Below, piece after piece: positions 1 to 10,435 of a stretch of 28,669 nt of DNA. The notes beneath the pieces were generated by a model. That model ran no database searches and had not been told where the DNA came from. It saw only the letters and a list, made by a program, of their open reading frames with translations. Every line of letters starts with the position of its first letter. The stretch's first letter is position 1. Source of the DNA: a virus; IMG/VR virus record IMGVR_UViG_3300025849_002978, positions 1-28,669 of that record; one strand, given 5' to 3'. The translations under genes were made by a program, and so were the position numbers.

Positions 1-2
1 TA

Positions 3-230
3 AACATCAGTGCTGCAACAATGGACATACAATGGTACTGTGACAGTTTCTCAACCACAGGAGACGAATTAGGTTCTGCCGATGGATATTTAATGCTTGG
101 GATTTATTTTAAATTGGATGATTCGAGCCGAACGCGGAATAGCGAAGGCATTGAGTTTATATATGGTCAATCTACATCAAGTGAATTAACAAGTCCTAAT
201 ATTAGGAAAAAAATAAGAGCGACACAATAA
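3..230 (+). CDS. C-terminal fragment of a protein in the fibre locus (5' end outside window)
   Basis: The reading frame is open from the first complete codon of the window, so this is probably the tail end of a longer gene. The internal ATG at 21 need not be the true start. About 75 residues are visible. They contain alternating hydrophobic and polar segments that look beta-rich, and the end is basic (RKKIRATQ). I recognise no domain. The stop codon overlaps the start of the next gene by one base (TAATG), an arrangement repeated several times in this locus, so it probably belongs to the same fibre/adhesin operon. A role as a virion adhesin component is inferred from position only. Confidence 0.6.
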   Translation, partial: NISAATMDIQWYCDSFSTTGDELGSADGYLMLGIYFKLDDSSRTRNSEGIEFIYGQSTSSELTSPNIRKKIRATQ

Positions 231-1186
231 TGGCAGATTTAGATTTTCCCACATCACCATCAACGAATGACACATATACAGATGACAATGCTGCTGTGTG
301 GCAATGGGATGGTGAAAAATGGGACGTGATTACAAGATCAACAAAACGCGCATTCAAAGGCGCAAAGGTTATGTTGTCTACAGATTTTTCTTTGACCGCA
401 ACATCAACAGCAATTTCTTGGGCGACTGAAGAGTTTGATACTGCTGCTCTTTGGTCTGCATCTCAACCAACAAGATTCTCAATTACAGAGAATGGGTTTT
501 ATCGAATCAATACTCAAATTACAACAACCGCTGGCGGTACTGCTTCTTCTTATACAATTTCAATTCGTAAAAACGGTACAGAAGTATCGTCAACAACTGT
601 AGCAAGTAATCAGTTTGTTTTATTCGATGATGTACTACAGTTAGCAGTAGGGGATTATATAGAGGTGTTTGCGGCAGAAAGCACTGCTGCAGGTTCAATC
701 GAAAGCGATACAAGTTTCGTTGAGATTATTCAAGAAGGTCTTTCGCTCGGTACAGGCATTTCTACATGGAGTGCTTTCTCAGGAGCAAGAACTTATATGA
801 CATCAGCATTTTCTACAACCAGTACTGAAACTGCTATTACTTTTACAGATACTGAATTTGATCAAAACGCTGATGTTCTTGGATCAGAGTACTGGGCAAG
901 CGGAACAGCGTCAAGATTAACAGCGAAGGTCACAGGATATTACAGAATCAAGGGAGTTTTTGAAACTTCTTCTGCAGGTTCTGCAGATTCCTATACTTTT
1001 AGTTTAAAGAAAAACGGTACAACAACGCTTGAAACAGGAACTCTTGGTCCGAATTCTACAATTTCTATTGACGAAATATATACATTAACATCAAATGATT
1101 ACCTTGAAATGTATGTGCAAAATTCAGATAACACTGGTTCAGTTGCGAATACTGCATATATAGAAATAACAAGGAAGGGAGTTTAA
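230..1186 (+). CDS. Tail fibre-like protein with an N-terminal anchor module and two C1q-like domains
   Basis: The 318-residue protein has three parts. Residues 1-35 carry the module FPTSPSTNDTYT...WQWDGEKW, also found at the start of the two collagen-like fibres downstream. Residues ~45-168 and ~180-318 are two copies of a jelly-roll pattern typical of C1q/TNF-like domains: an aromatic strand with G-(F/Y)-Y-R-I, then S-Y-T-(I/F)-S-(I/L)-(R/K)-K-N-G, then a D-(Y)-(I/L)-E-(V/M) strand near the end. C1q-like heads are known in phage fibre tips and usually trimerise. I infer a trimeric fibre or fibre-tip protein that contacts the host surface. It overlaps the previous stop by one base, and the next gene starts two bases after its stop, so it is translated as part of an operon. 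The duplication gives two similar but divergent heads in one chain. Confidence 0.7.
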   Translation: MADLDFPTSPSTNDTYTDDNAAVWQWDGEKWDVITRSTKRAFKGAKVMLSTDFSLTATSTAISWATEEFDTAALWSASQPTRFSITENGFYRINTQITTTAGGTASSYTISIRKNGTEVSSTTVASNQFVLFDDVLQLAVGDYIEVFAAESTAAGSIESDTSFVEIIQEGLSLGTGISTWSAFSGARTYMTSAFSTTSTETAITFTDTEFDQNADVLGSEYWASGTASRLTAKVTGYYRIKGVFETSSAGSADSYTFSLKKNGTTTLETGTLGPNSTISIDEIYTLTSNDYLEMYVQNSDNTGSVANTAYIEITRKGV

Positions 1187-1188
1187 AA

Positions 1189-1557
1189 ATGTCTTTTGTA
1201 AAATCAACTGACGTAATCACTGATGTAGCTCTGACTGTGAGTGGACTGTCCGGAGGAACGAACGGTAAAGTTGTTCGAATCAATGGAACAAACACTGCTA
1301 CTGATGCTTCTTCTGGTGATACGTCTATACAATTAAATAATGTTTTAATTAAAGTGAATAATATCTATTACAGTTGGGGATTGGTTCAAGGTTTCAGTGG
1401 ATTGAGCGCAGGTTCTGCTTTATTTTTGGCGTCAGATGGAACACCAACCGACACGCCGCCAACACCTTCTTCAACAGTTCGTTCGCTATTTTTAGGGTTC
1501 GCAGTTAACTCAACTGATATTATTTTCCGTCCAGGAACACCTATTTCAGGAACATAA
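1189..1557 (+). CDS. Small fibre-associated structural protein
   Basis: This 122-residue protein is rich in Ser, Thr and Gly. It contains a GLSGLSAGSALFLASDGTP-like stretch followed by a run of strands ending in GTPISGT. That pattern (short strands, S/T-rich turns, 'G-x-x-(A/V)-N-S-T-D-I-I' close to the C-terminus) is familiar from small beta-sandwich or beta-prism modules in phage tail fibres, but I cannot assign it to a named family. A strong ribosome binding site (AAGGGAG) lies just before the stop of the preceding gene. It sits between the C1q-like fibre and the large propeller adhesin, which suggests a fibre accessory or connector. Function is inferred from context. Confidence 0.6.
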   Translation: MSFVKSTDVITDVALTVSGLSGGTNGKVVRINGTNTATDASSGDTSIQLNNVLIKVNNIYYSWGLVQGFSGLSAGSALFLASDGTPTDTPPTPSSTVRSLFLGFAVNSTDIIFRPGTPISGT

Positions 1558-1560
1558 TTC

Positions 1561-4500
1561 ATGGCAACTTTTGCAAATATCACATATGAGTATACGGCGA
1601 ATACAACTGAGTATTCTCCGCTTCCTATTAACAATGCTTTTGATAGAGAAGGTTTTTGGTACACATATGTTCCTGTGAATGCTAGTAATGATACAACTGG
1701 CGCAGAAGTCAAACTGTATCAGTGGGGTGCATCTGTAGCACTTGAAAACGGCGCAAGTTATTTGACCATCGATGGAACTATTCCTTTATTAGTAGAAGAA
1801 TGGGATGGAGCAAACACCGAATATCACGCTGGAGTCATTGAGCACATTGGCGCTGGATTGAATGATATCACAAACGCAGTTGAAGACAACGCAATCATGT
1901 TTGCACACATGGGAGCGGATAATGCAAGCGATGATGCTTTTTATTGGGATCGTTTTTATCTTCCAGAAGGCGATACTGAATGGTATTATTATCAGTATCA
2001 CAAACACCTTCCAAGTTTTTACGTTGGGTATGAGGGCGGTCGAGAAACTACATCAGGTGGTGGATTTATTGATGCCGATGATAAATCTTTCGGATATCAA
2101 ATCAGTATTAGAGTATCTTCTGGTGGAACAAGTTATCAAAGTCGATTAGCAAGAGTACATACTCCTTCAATTGGTGGTGCTCATAACTCACACAATGATG
2201 TTACTCTGCCTTCAACTGGCACGAAAAACTATATGTCTGGTGGCGTGATACGCGGAACGAGCGATCGTTACCATTATTTTTATATCAGTGCTAACAGCGC
2301 CCAGTGGGACGTCTTTAGTAAAACATACAGCGATTCTTCTGGATCATTTACAGGAGAAGTTGGTGTTGGAACATTCGATTTAAAAGATCCCGTATTTACT
2401 GCGAATGGAACATCTGGCATACAACAGAATTTTCCAGTAAGAGCAAGTTGTGGTGACTTGCTAGGCAGTAGAATATATTTTCCTGTCTTAATGACAAATC
2501 AAACTCACTCTGCTAACTCAGATTTAGAAATATGGTCTGTTTCCAGCATTACTACATTGGATAACAGCGATCTTGTTCGACAAGTTATAAAATCAAATTT
2601 CCTTGGTCCATGTGATGCCCAATGTATTACAGTTGGTTCAACTCTTTATGTTGCTTACAGTGATATAGCAAATGGCGGTGTTCGCCTTCACTCTTATGAT
2701 GAAACTACATGGACTGACGAAGGACAAATCCTAACAAATACAAGCGGCAGTCCTGTCCGCGTACATGGTTTCCGTTATAACTCTGCTGACACTGCTTTCT
2801 ACTTAATGTTAAGCGGCACGGCAGATGGCGGTGCTTCAACATATGAAGGTGATGGAATTTATTCTTATAAACTCGATGAAGCATTTGCTGGTTATCCTCA
2901 CCTAGATTACGATTCGACTAATAGAGCATATCTATTGCGCAATGCATCTACTGCTGGGTATCTTGAATATAATACTAACAATGGTTCTTTGACTCGATAT
3001 AATGCAACCGAACCAAAAGGTATCGCGACCGATCGTAGAATCTTAGAGTACAACGCAGGTAGTCCAAAATTTTATCGCAGTAAAGAAGTTAACATTGGCG
3101 GTCAAGAATTTTATGAACACGTGCTTCCACTGAATGATGGAAGAAAAGTTGCAGTCGGTCGAGTTTCTGGATTAAATATTGCAAACACAGAAAACAGTAA
3201 TATCCTAATCAGTTTCATTGATGATGATAGCACAACTAGAGAAACTCATTTTGTATACGGTGGACTTGGTGCAGATTTCTGTACTGGAGTTTGTCAAGCA
3301 TCTGATGACAAGATATGGGTTACTGGATACACTAAATCAGAATTGCTTACGAAACGCGATATCAAGTGTCATGGATTTTTAAGAAATATTGAAGATGGTT
3401 TAAGCGAAATATCTCCAGTCGATGTAATACAAGACTCTGATGAAAACTACTACACACTGGCAAATCATGAAGATGGTTACATTGTTATCTATAAATTAAA
3501 TAAAAACTTCGAGGAAGTTTGGCAATACAAATATGATAGTGGATCAACTGGCGCAGATGTAGCATATGGTATCGCGATAGATTCTAGCGACAATCTTTAT
3601 ATTTGTGGAAGCACTGTTAATTTCGGCGCAGGTAGCACCGATGCTCTTTTAATTAAAATAAATCCAACAGGCACAACTTCTTCTGTCACTTGGTCATATG
3701 CATATGGAACTTCTAGTGCTGAAGTTGCGAAGAGCGTAGTCGTAACAAACGATGGCGGTACAGAGTATGTTGTTATGGCGATGGAAACTGGTACAACAAC
3801 ATACTTTACCGTTGTTGATTTAGACGGCACTGTGACAGAAGTTAACACCGTTTCTAATCTGAATGTAAATCGACTTCGCCCTGATACTGATAGCACAAAA
3901 GGCAGATTCTTATTCTCCGGCGATAATGGTGCAAATAAGATTCGTTATGGTATGGGTGAAACTGACAGTACATCAAATCGAATGATTCAATGGATTGGTG
4001 GTTTTTCTGCTTCTGCCAATGGTGCCGCGAATGATATTGCATGTATTGGCGACCCTGATGGTTCTGGTAACGGCGCTGATTACGCGGTAGTTGGTAATGA
4101 AGAATCTGATGGTTTTGTATTACAGTTACAGGTTGACGAAACTTTAGGTTCTGCATCATATAACGTCGGTAAGACTTGGTCAAGGACTCTTGGTTCGTGT
4201 ACTTTTAATTCTGTTGTTGCTGAAAACTACACAAATCCAAACTGGGTTATTGGCAATACGAATCGAAAGATTCATGTTGTTGGTCAAGCAGGAGCAAATG
4301 GTGTTATTGTACAGTATGATAATACTGGTGCAATTCAATGGCAAAATAGCATAGGGTTCATGGGAACAGAAAATCTTGTTGCTGTGATTGATGATGCTAC
4401 ACAGGATAATATTGTTTCTGTTGGAACCAAAACAAGTCACTCTGACAGTATTGATGGAATGTTATTCCGATCTTGGAAACAAGAGTTCGGAACGGGTAAC

Positions 4501-5733
4501 TATCATATTAATGGTAACCCAACCACAAAGATGTTATATCAAGCAACAACTTTAACGGAATCTTTAAATAGTGCGACAATTACTTCTATTTCTGCTTCTG
4601 CCGATTCAACTGCTAGTTGGACAAGAACTGCGGCCGGCAGTCCGACATACACTGCAACCTTTGCTACTGTTGAAGAATATGATGGTTCATTCGGCGCGCA
4701 AGGTGTATTTCAGTTCTGGGCAGCGTCAGTTGACTTGTCTGATGTGCAAAATTATTTAAATACAGATTCTTATCGATCGGATAAAACTTCAGGGCTGAGA
4801 TACAACTTTACCGATAGTATCTTTAATTTCTATCAAGTAGCTACTGTTGGTGATGGTACTGCTGATGATGGTAACGCATTTGGATATGATATTATACAAC
4901 ACAGCGGAGGAATGATTGTACCTGTTGGTGTGACATCAGGAGATATAGGAAGAAAAAACACTGGTGAGTCTGGTGTGTATGATTATATTATCTATCATAT
5001 TAATCCATCAACTGGCGCATTTATGTATTTTCAGAATGGTTCTACCAAAGATGAAGAGATATATGCAGTCACAGAATTGGAGAATACAGACATTGCTATT
5101 ACTGGAAGATCAACAGGCACGTTAGGTGATCCTACTCATACGAATCTAGGTGGATATGATATTTTCTTAGGTATCCACGAGATGACAACTCACACTACCG
5201 AATATTATCAAACTGGAAGTGGCTTCAATGATAGTGGTATAAATATACATGATATTGGCGCGAATACATTAGTTGTAACATATTCTACAAATGGTGCGCT
5301 TGGTAATCAAACCAACTCTGGATCAGAAGATTTCGGTGTAGTTAAATTTAATTATGTAACTGATGTTTGGGGTGATGCGTATCAAACAGGAACATTAAGG
5401 TCGTGCTTGGTAACACAGAACGGGCATCACAGTACTAAACTTCCAGATGGTAGAATTGCGATAGTCGGTCATAGTTCCGGATTCTTCGCAGATGATAATC
5501 AGACTTCTGGGTTGTTAGATTTAATTGTTGGTATTATAGACATGGATGCTGATGCTTGGAAACAATATCAAATAGGTACAGGTTCAAATGAATTCGGTAC
5601 TTCAATAGAATCTTTGGGGAATAAATTGATTATCGGCGGTCACACAGAAGCATCTTTTGAAGATGGAATGCACGCCGTCTATCTAGAGTTTGATGCTTCA
5701 TATGGTATTTCTGGCAAGTCAAGTTCAGATTAA
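1561..5733 (+). CDS. Large beta-propeller-rich adhesin / tail fibre protein
   Basis: At 1390 residues this is the largest protein in the window. No signal peptide, membrane segment or enzyme motif is evident. It consists largely of repeated four-strand blade-like units. The clearest stretch is residues ~620-800, with the pattern D-(S/E)-x-(D/N)-(N)-(L/Y)-Y-(I)-x-G-(S/x) followed by a new W-x-x-x-Y-(G/D) strand, as in SBBP/NHL-type propeller repeats. Similar units recur at ~850-1010 and ~1110-1385. The N-terminal ~300 residues (aromatic-rich, with a YYYQYHKH segment near 143) look different and may attach to the baseplate or form a separate fold. It lies inside the fibre operon, with only three bases between the preceding stop and its ATG. 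A receptor-binding or glycan-binding role is inferred; homology to a specific fibre cannot be claimed. Confidence 0.65.
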   Translation: MATFANITYEYTANTTEYSPLPINNAFDREGFWYTYVPVNASNDTTGAEVKLYQWGASVALENGASYLTIDGTIPLLVEEWDGANTEYHAGVIEHIGAGLNDITNAVEDNAIMFAHMGADNASDDAFYWDRFYLPEGDTEWYYYQYHKHLPSFYVGYEGGRETTSGGGFIDADDKSFGYQISIRVSSGGTSYQSRLARVHTPSIGGAHNSHNDVTLPSTGTKNYMSGGVIRGTSDRYHYFYISANSAQWDVFSKTYSDSSGSFTGEVGVGTFDLKDPVFTANGTSGIQQNFPVRASCGDLLGSRIYFPVLMTNQTHSANSDLEIWSVSSITTLDNSDLVRQVIKSNFLGPCDAQCITVGSTLYVAYSDIANGGVRLHSYDETTWTDEGQILTNTSGSPVRVHGFRYNSADTAFYLMLSGTADGGASTYEGDGIYSYKLDEAFAGYPHLDYDSTNRAYLLRNASTAGYLEYNTNNGSLTRYNATEPKGIATDRRILEYNAGSPKFYRSKEVNIGGQEFYEHVLPLNDGRKVAVGRVSGLNIANTENSNILISFIDDDSTTRETHFVYGGLGADFCTGVCQASDDKIWVTGYTKSELLTKRDIKCHGFLRNIEDGLSEISPVDVIQDSDENYYTLANHEDGYIVIYKLNKNFEEVWQYKYDSGSTGADVAYGIAIDSSDNLYICGSTVNFGAGSTDALLIKINPTGTTSSVTWSYAYGTSSAEVAKSVVVTNDGGTEYVVMAMETGTTTYFTVVDLDGTVTEVNTVSNLNVNRLRPDTDSTKGRFLFSGDNGANKIRYGMGETDSTSNRMIQWIGGFSASANGAANDIACIGDPDGSGNGADYAVVGNEESDGFVLQLQVDETLGSASYNVGKTWSRTLGSCTFNSVVAENYTNPNWVIGNTNRKIHVVGQAGANGVIVQYDNTGAIQWQNSIGFMGTENLVAVIDDATQDNIVSVGTKTSHSDSIDGMLFRSWKQEFGTGNYHINGNPTTKMLYQATTLTESLNSATITSISASADSTASWTRTAAGSPTYTATFATVEEYDGSFGAQGVFQFWAASVDLSDVQNYLNTDSYRSDKTSGLRYNFTDSIFNFYQVATVGDGTADDGNAFGYDIIQHSGGMIVPVGVTSGDIGRKNTGESGVYDYIIYHINPSTGAFMYFQNGSTKDEEIYAVTELENTDIAITGRSTGTLGDPTHTNLGGYDIFLGIHEMTTHTTEYYQTGSGFNDSGINIHDIGANTLVVTYSTNGALGNQTNSGSEDFGVVKFNYVTDVWGDAYQTGTLRSCLVTQNGHHSTKLPDGRIAIVGHSSGFFADDNQTSGLLDLIVGIIDMDADAWKQYQIGTGSNEFGTSIESLGNKLIIGGHTEASFEDGMHAVYLEFDASYGISGKSSSD

Positions 5734-5746
5734 GAGATAAAATAAA

Positions 5747-7623
<1,877 letters not shown>

Positions 7624-7624
<1 letters not shown>

Positions 7625-8340
7625 TGGCGATTAATTTCCCAAATTCACCGAGTCTAAATGACGATCATACAGTCGGCACAAGTATTTGGCGATGGGACGG
7701 ATCAAAGTGGATTTTTGTAGGTGACTTAGGTTATACTGGATCAAAAGGTGATACAGGCGATCAAGGTGTTATCGGATTCACTGGTTCTCAAGGTGATCAA
7801 GGTGTTATTGGATTTACTGGTTCTCAAGGCGACACTGGCCCAACAGGATTTACTGGATCGAAGGGTTCTGACTCAACAGTCGCGGGCCCAACAGGATTTA
7901 CTGGTTCTCAAGGTGCAGGTTTTACTGGGTCAGCAGGATCAACAGGATTTACTGGTTCATCAGGTGTCACGAGTATTGTAGACAACGGTGATGCCACGGC
8001 AATTACTATTGGTTCAGATGAAACTGTAACATTCGCAAAAGCAATTCAAGAAAATGTTTATACAAACGCGACAGTTGGTGCAACATTTGCCCTTGATCCT
8101 TCAAATGGTACAATTCAAAACTTGACACTTTCTGCGAGTTCTACATTCAGTGATAGTCTTACAACAGGCGAATATATCACAATGCATATTCTCGACGGAA
8201 CAGCATACACAATTACTTGGCCGACAATGGAATGGATTGGCGGTACTGCTCCAACGCTTGATACAACAAATGAAACAATTATTAATGTGTGGAAAGTTGG
8301 TTCAGTATTATATGGAGCATTGGTTGGGGTTTCTTCTTAA
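7624..8340 (+). CDS. Short collagen-like fibre protein
   Basis: This 238-residue protein has the shared anchor module at residues 1-33 (NFPNSPSLNDDHT...WRWDGSKW), a Gly-x-y shaft at ~36-115 made of GFTGSQGD and GVI units, and a beta-rich C-terminal head at ~116-238. The head resembles small phage fibre heads (strand patterns TFALDPSNGTIQNLTLS, ITMHILDGTAYTITW and INVWKVGSVLYG). It lacks the S74 chaperone of its neighbour, so it may fold unaided or use the head as its trimerisation unit. Its ATG overlaps the previous stop by one base and its stop overlaps the next start in the same way, which points to translational coupling. A second, shorter fibre or a fibre tip is the most likely role. Confidence 0.8.
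7729..7968 (+). repeat. Collagen-like Gly-x-y coding repeat in the short fibre
   Basis: About 80 codons of GFTGSQGD/GVI/GPT triplets encode the shaft. The units are near-copies of those in the preceding longer fibre gene, so the two genes could recombine here. Confidence 0.85.
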
Positions 8341-8957
8341 TGTTCAGATTTAAAGCACTACTTTCGTCTTTTGTCGAGTTTGATTATGAAGCGGACTACG
8401 GTACGCCAGACTACACGATAACGTCTTTCCCAAGCACCGGAACTGGGGTGTTCGGTTTTTATGATGTTCTCATAGCGATTGATGCCAACATTTCATCAAC
8501 TAATGACGGTGTTTTAATTGATTTGGGCGGCAATGGTGGTGCTGGTTTGGCTGTTGGGGTCAATAATGGGACTTTACGCGCAAGGGCTTTTGACAGTGCT
8601 GGAAATTCCTCATGGGGAACTGATCCAGATGCAGCAGAGGTTGAGGTCGATATATCCTCATATACTGGATCAGACGCAACCTATTATATTGTTGTTGATG
8701 CAAGCACCTTTACTCTCACGGTCTATGTACAAGAAGGCGGCAAAGGATCGGCAAACTCAATAGTTGAACTAGGAACTGATACTGCTGGCGGGGGGCAAAG
8801 TCAAGTTTACGGAAGCAACGGTAAAGGATACGGGCAAAATAACTCAGGCATTGCAGACATTGGCTCTGCTTATGAAGTAAACTTTAATGGCACTATAGAT
8901 GAGATTCGAATTTGGACTGAAGACTCAGGACTTGATGCTTCAGGATTTGGATCGTAA
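8340..8957 (+). CDS. LamG/concanavalin A-like lectin-fold protein of the fibre locus
   Basis: I place the start at the ATG overlapping the previous stop (TAATG), giving 205 residues. A longer frame from 8289 would lie inside the upstream gene. The N-terminal segment (MFRFKALLSSFVEFDYEADYG) is followed by a jelly-roll pattern: strands around IDANISSTNDGVLIDLGG, a YYIVVDASTFTLTVYV pair, and near the C-terminus NGTIDEIRIWTED. The last of these is a hallmark of LamG / concanavalin A-like domains, which often bind carbohydrate. I infer a small glycan-binding accessory on the fibre or baseplate. No catalytic residues are evident. Confidence 0.65.
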   Translation: MFRFKALLSSFVEFDYEADYGTPDYTITSFPSTGTGVFGFYDVLIAIDANISSTNDGVLIDLGGNGGAGLAVGVNNGTLRARAFDSAGNSSWGTDPDAAEVEVDISSYTGSDATYYIVVDASTFTLTVYVQEGGKGSANSIVELGTDTAGGGQSQVYGSNGKGYGQNNSGIADIGSAYEVNFNGTIDEIRIWTEDSGLDASGFGS

Positions 8958-8970
8958 GAGAGAATATTAA

Positions 8971-9516
8971 ATGTATGTTAAAATAGCAAATAACTTAGTT
9001 GAAACATATCCATATTCTGTTAGGCAATTAAAAACAGATAATGCTAATGTTTCTTTTCCGAAAGAAACATCAGAAGAACTGTTAGCAGAGTGGGGTGTTT
9101 ATCCTGTAACAATTGTCGAAGATCCCACATATGATAAAGTCACGCATAAGATTGTAGTTGGTTCTACTCCATCTTTAGTTGATGGAGTTTGGACTATAAA
9201 TAAAACTGTTGTAGAAATGACAGCAGAAGAAAAAGACGCATATAAACAAATTTTAATTGGTGAATATTCTGAAGCAGTACAAGAACATTTAGACACAGAA
9301 GCAAAAACGAAACTGTACGACAATATTATGTCTGCTTGTTCATATGCTTCTGGTACAGGAACATATGCTACAGAAGGGCAAGCAGCATTGACTTGGAGAG
9401 TGGCAGTTTGGGAATACGTCGAGCAAGTATTAGCAGATGTTGAGGCAGAGACTAGAACTTTGCCAACAGTTTCAGAATTAATTGCTGAATTGCCAGTGAT
9501 GACTTGGCCATCATGA
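8971..9516 (+). CDS. Tail fibre assembly-like protein
   Basis: This 181-residue protein begins with an ANNLVETYPYSVRQLKTDN segment, then VSFPKETSEELLAEWGVYPV, an extended linker, and a helical C-terminal half (EEKDAYKQILIGEYSEAVQEHLD ... TWRVAVWEYVEQVLADVEAE) ending LIAELPVMTWPS. That architecture is common in proteins encoded immediately after fibre genes in marine and other tailed phages, where they are usually considered assembly chaperones or small fibre accessories. An RBS-like AAGAGAG lies 5' of the ATG. The following gene overlaps the stop (ATGA). The exact function is not proven by the sequence. Confidence 0.6.
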   Translation: MYVKIANNLVETYPYSVRQLKTDNANVSFPKETSEELLAEWGVYPVTIVEDPTYDKVTHKIVVGSTPSLVDGVWTINKTVVEMTAEEKDAYKQILIGEYSEAVQEHLDTEAKTKLYDNIMSACSYASGTGTYATEGQAALTWRVAVWEYVEQVLADVEAETRTLPTVSELIAELPVMTWPS

Positions 9517-9773
9517 AACTAACCTTTCAAAGAAGAATACTTCATTTATTGATTGCTCTGGATCAGTTTATATTTTCTGTAATCTCGTTGGGTGCCGCGT
9601 GGCCTGACGAGACTATTTCCGCTGCTTGTTGGAGACTTGAACGAGACGACAAAAGAATTGGAAGGATTATGAGGCCAATTCTTGACTTTCTATTCCGACC
9701 ACTGGAGACAAATCATTGTTATCACTCATATATGTCTGAAGTGAAAGGTTCTCATCTACCCGACGAGTATTAG
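9513..9773 (+). CDS. Small conserved phage protein with an N-terminal membrane-like segment and PDET motif
   Basis: I prefer the ATG at 9513, which overlaps the previous stop as ATGA (86 residues); an in-frame ATG at 9504 would add three residues. Residues ~6-26 form a hydrophobic segment (ILHLLIALDQFIFSVISLG), then comes WPDETISAACWRLERD, and later an RPLETNHCYHSY segment. Small phage proteins with the pattern LDQ...(P/W)-D-E-T-(I/L)-S...H-C are widespread near lysis or tail genes and have no established function. Membrane association, and possibly a lysis-related role, are only inferences. The gene converges on the minus-strand methyltransferase gene, overlapping it by four bases (TTAG). 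Confidence 0.6.
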   Translation: MKLTFQRRILHLLIALDQFIFSVISLGAAWPDETISAACWRLERDDKRIGRIMRPILDFLFRPLETNHCYHSYMSEVKGSHLPDEY

Positions 9774-10435
9774 GAAACAAATCCCTTTGGTTGATGTTGA
9801 ATAATCGGCAACCAAAAACTATCGTGATGATACGTATCAATATTGTAATATCGTAAATTACTCATATAATCATTCACCTCTTTTTCAGTTCCCACTCTTG
9901 TTTCAATACACAACACTGGTCTGAATTTATCAATGGTGTTACTGGCACCACGCAATGCGGGAATCTCAAACCCCTCTACATCTAACTGTATAAAGTCACA
10001 TGTATCTAAACCCAGTGAGTCAATGGTAAACATTGGATACTTGTTACCTTGTATCACACTGTTCATTCCAACATTGTGTTCGCAAAATCTATTGATGTCT
10101 ATGAGACCATTGTGTTCACCGACCGCAGCTTGTATTTTTATGATATTATCTTTTTGACAGTTATTGACAAGACAATGAAAACTGAGAGGATCAGGTTCAA
10201 AGGTATATACTCGTTCAAACATATCGCTGAGTAATCTTGGATACATTCCCTGTAATCCTCCTGCCTGAACGACAACAGTTCTACTGTTCACATGTTTTTC
10301 AATCAACCCTTTGATCGCATCTTGCCAATCTTCTTTTGGCCAACGAAAACCTTCCCAGTCTTTTTCAATCCAAGTCCAAGATTCCACATTGTCAATCTTT
10401 TCTTCTACTTGATGTGTTAGAGATTCGTAACTCAT
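9770..10435 (-). CDS. FkbM-type SAM-dependent methyltransferase
   Basis: This 221-residue protein matches FkbM-family O-methyltransferases. A glycine-containing SAM-binding motif I appears as VVVQAGGLQG (residues ~54-63; the usual form has D-x-G-A-N). It is followed by YTFEPDP (77-83), the family signature FIQLDVEGFE (148-157) and a late CIETR strand (176-180). Such enzymes commonly methylate sugar hydroxyls. The start overlaps the stop of the upstream glycosyltransferase gene (ATGA), so the two are translationally coupled, and a joint role in building and capping a glycan is likely. The first acidic residue of motif I is replaced by Gln, which may weaken or alter cofactor binding. The gene is antisense to the surrounding fibre genes. 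Confidence 0.8.
   Translation of the reverse strand: MSYESLTHQVEEKIDNVESWTWIEKDWEGFRWPKEDWQDAIKGLIEKHVNSRTVVVQAGGLQGMYPRLLSDMFERVYTFEPDPLSFHCLVNNCQKDNIIKIQAAVGEHNGLIDINRFCEHNVGMNSVIQGNKYPMFTIDSLGLDTCDFIQLDVEGFEIPALRGASNTIDKFRPVLCIETRVGTEKEVNDYMSNLRYYNIDTYHHDSFWLPIIQHQPKGFVS

Noticed and set aside
5238-5245. TATAAATA within the 1390-residue adhesin gene
   Set aside because: It lies inside coding sequence about 500 bases from the next start and encodes ordinary residues; a late promoter is possible but unsupported.
8289-8340. Longer start for the LamG-like protein
   Set aside because: It would overlap the preceding fibre gene by 52 bases, whereas the ATG at 8340 has the TAATG coupling used elsewhere in the locus.
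9195-9202. TATAAATA within the fibre-assembly-like gene
   Set aside because: Internal to a gene and about 310 bases before the next start, so probably chance in AT-rich DNA.
9786-9816. Hairpin (TTTGGTTG / CAACCAAA) near the convergent gene ends
   Set aside because: The loop is 15 bases and no T-run follows on either strand; it lies in methyltransferase codons and is weak evidence for a terminator.
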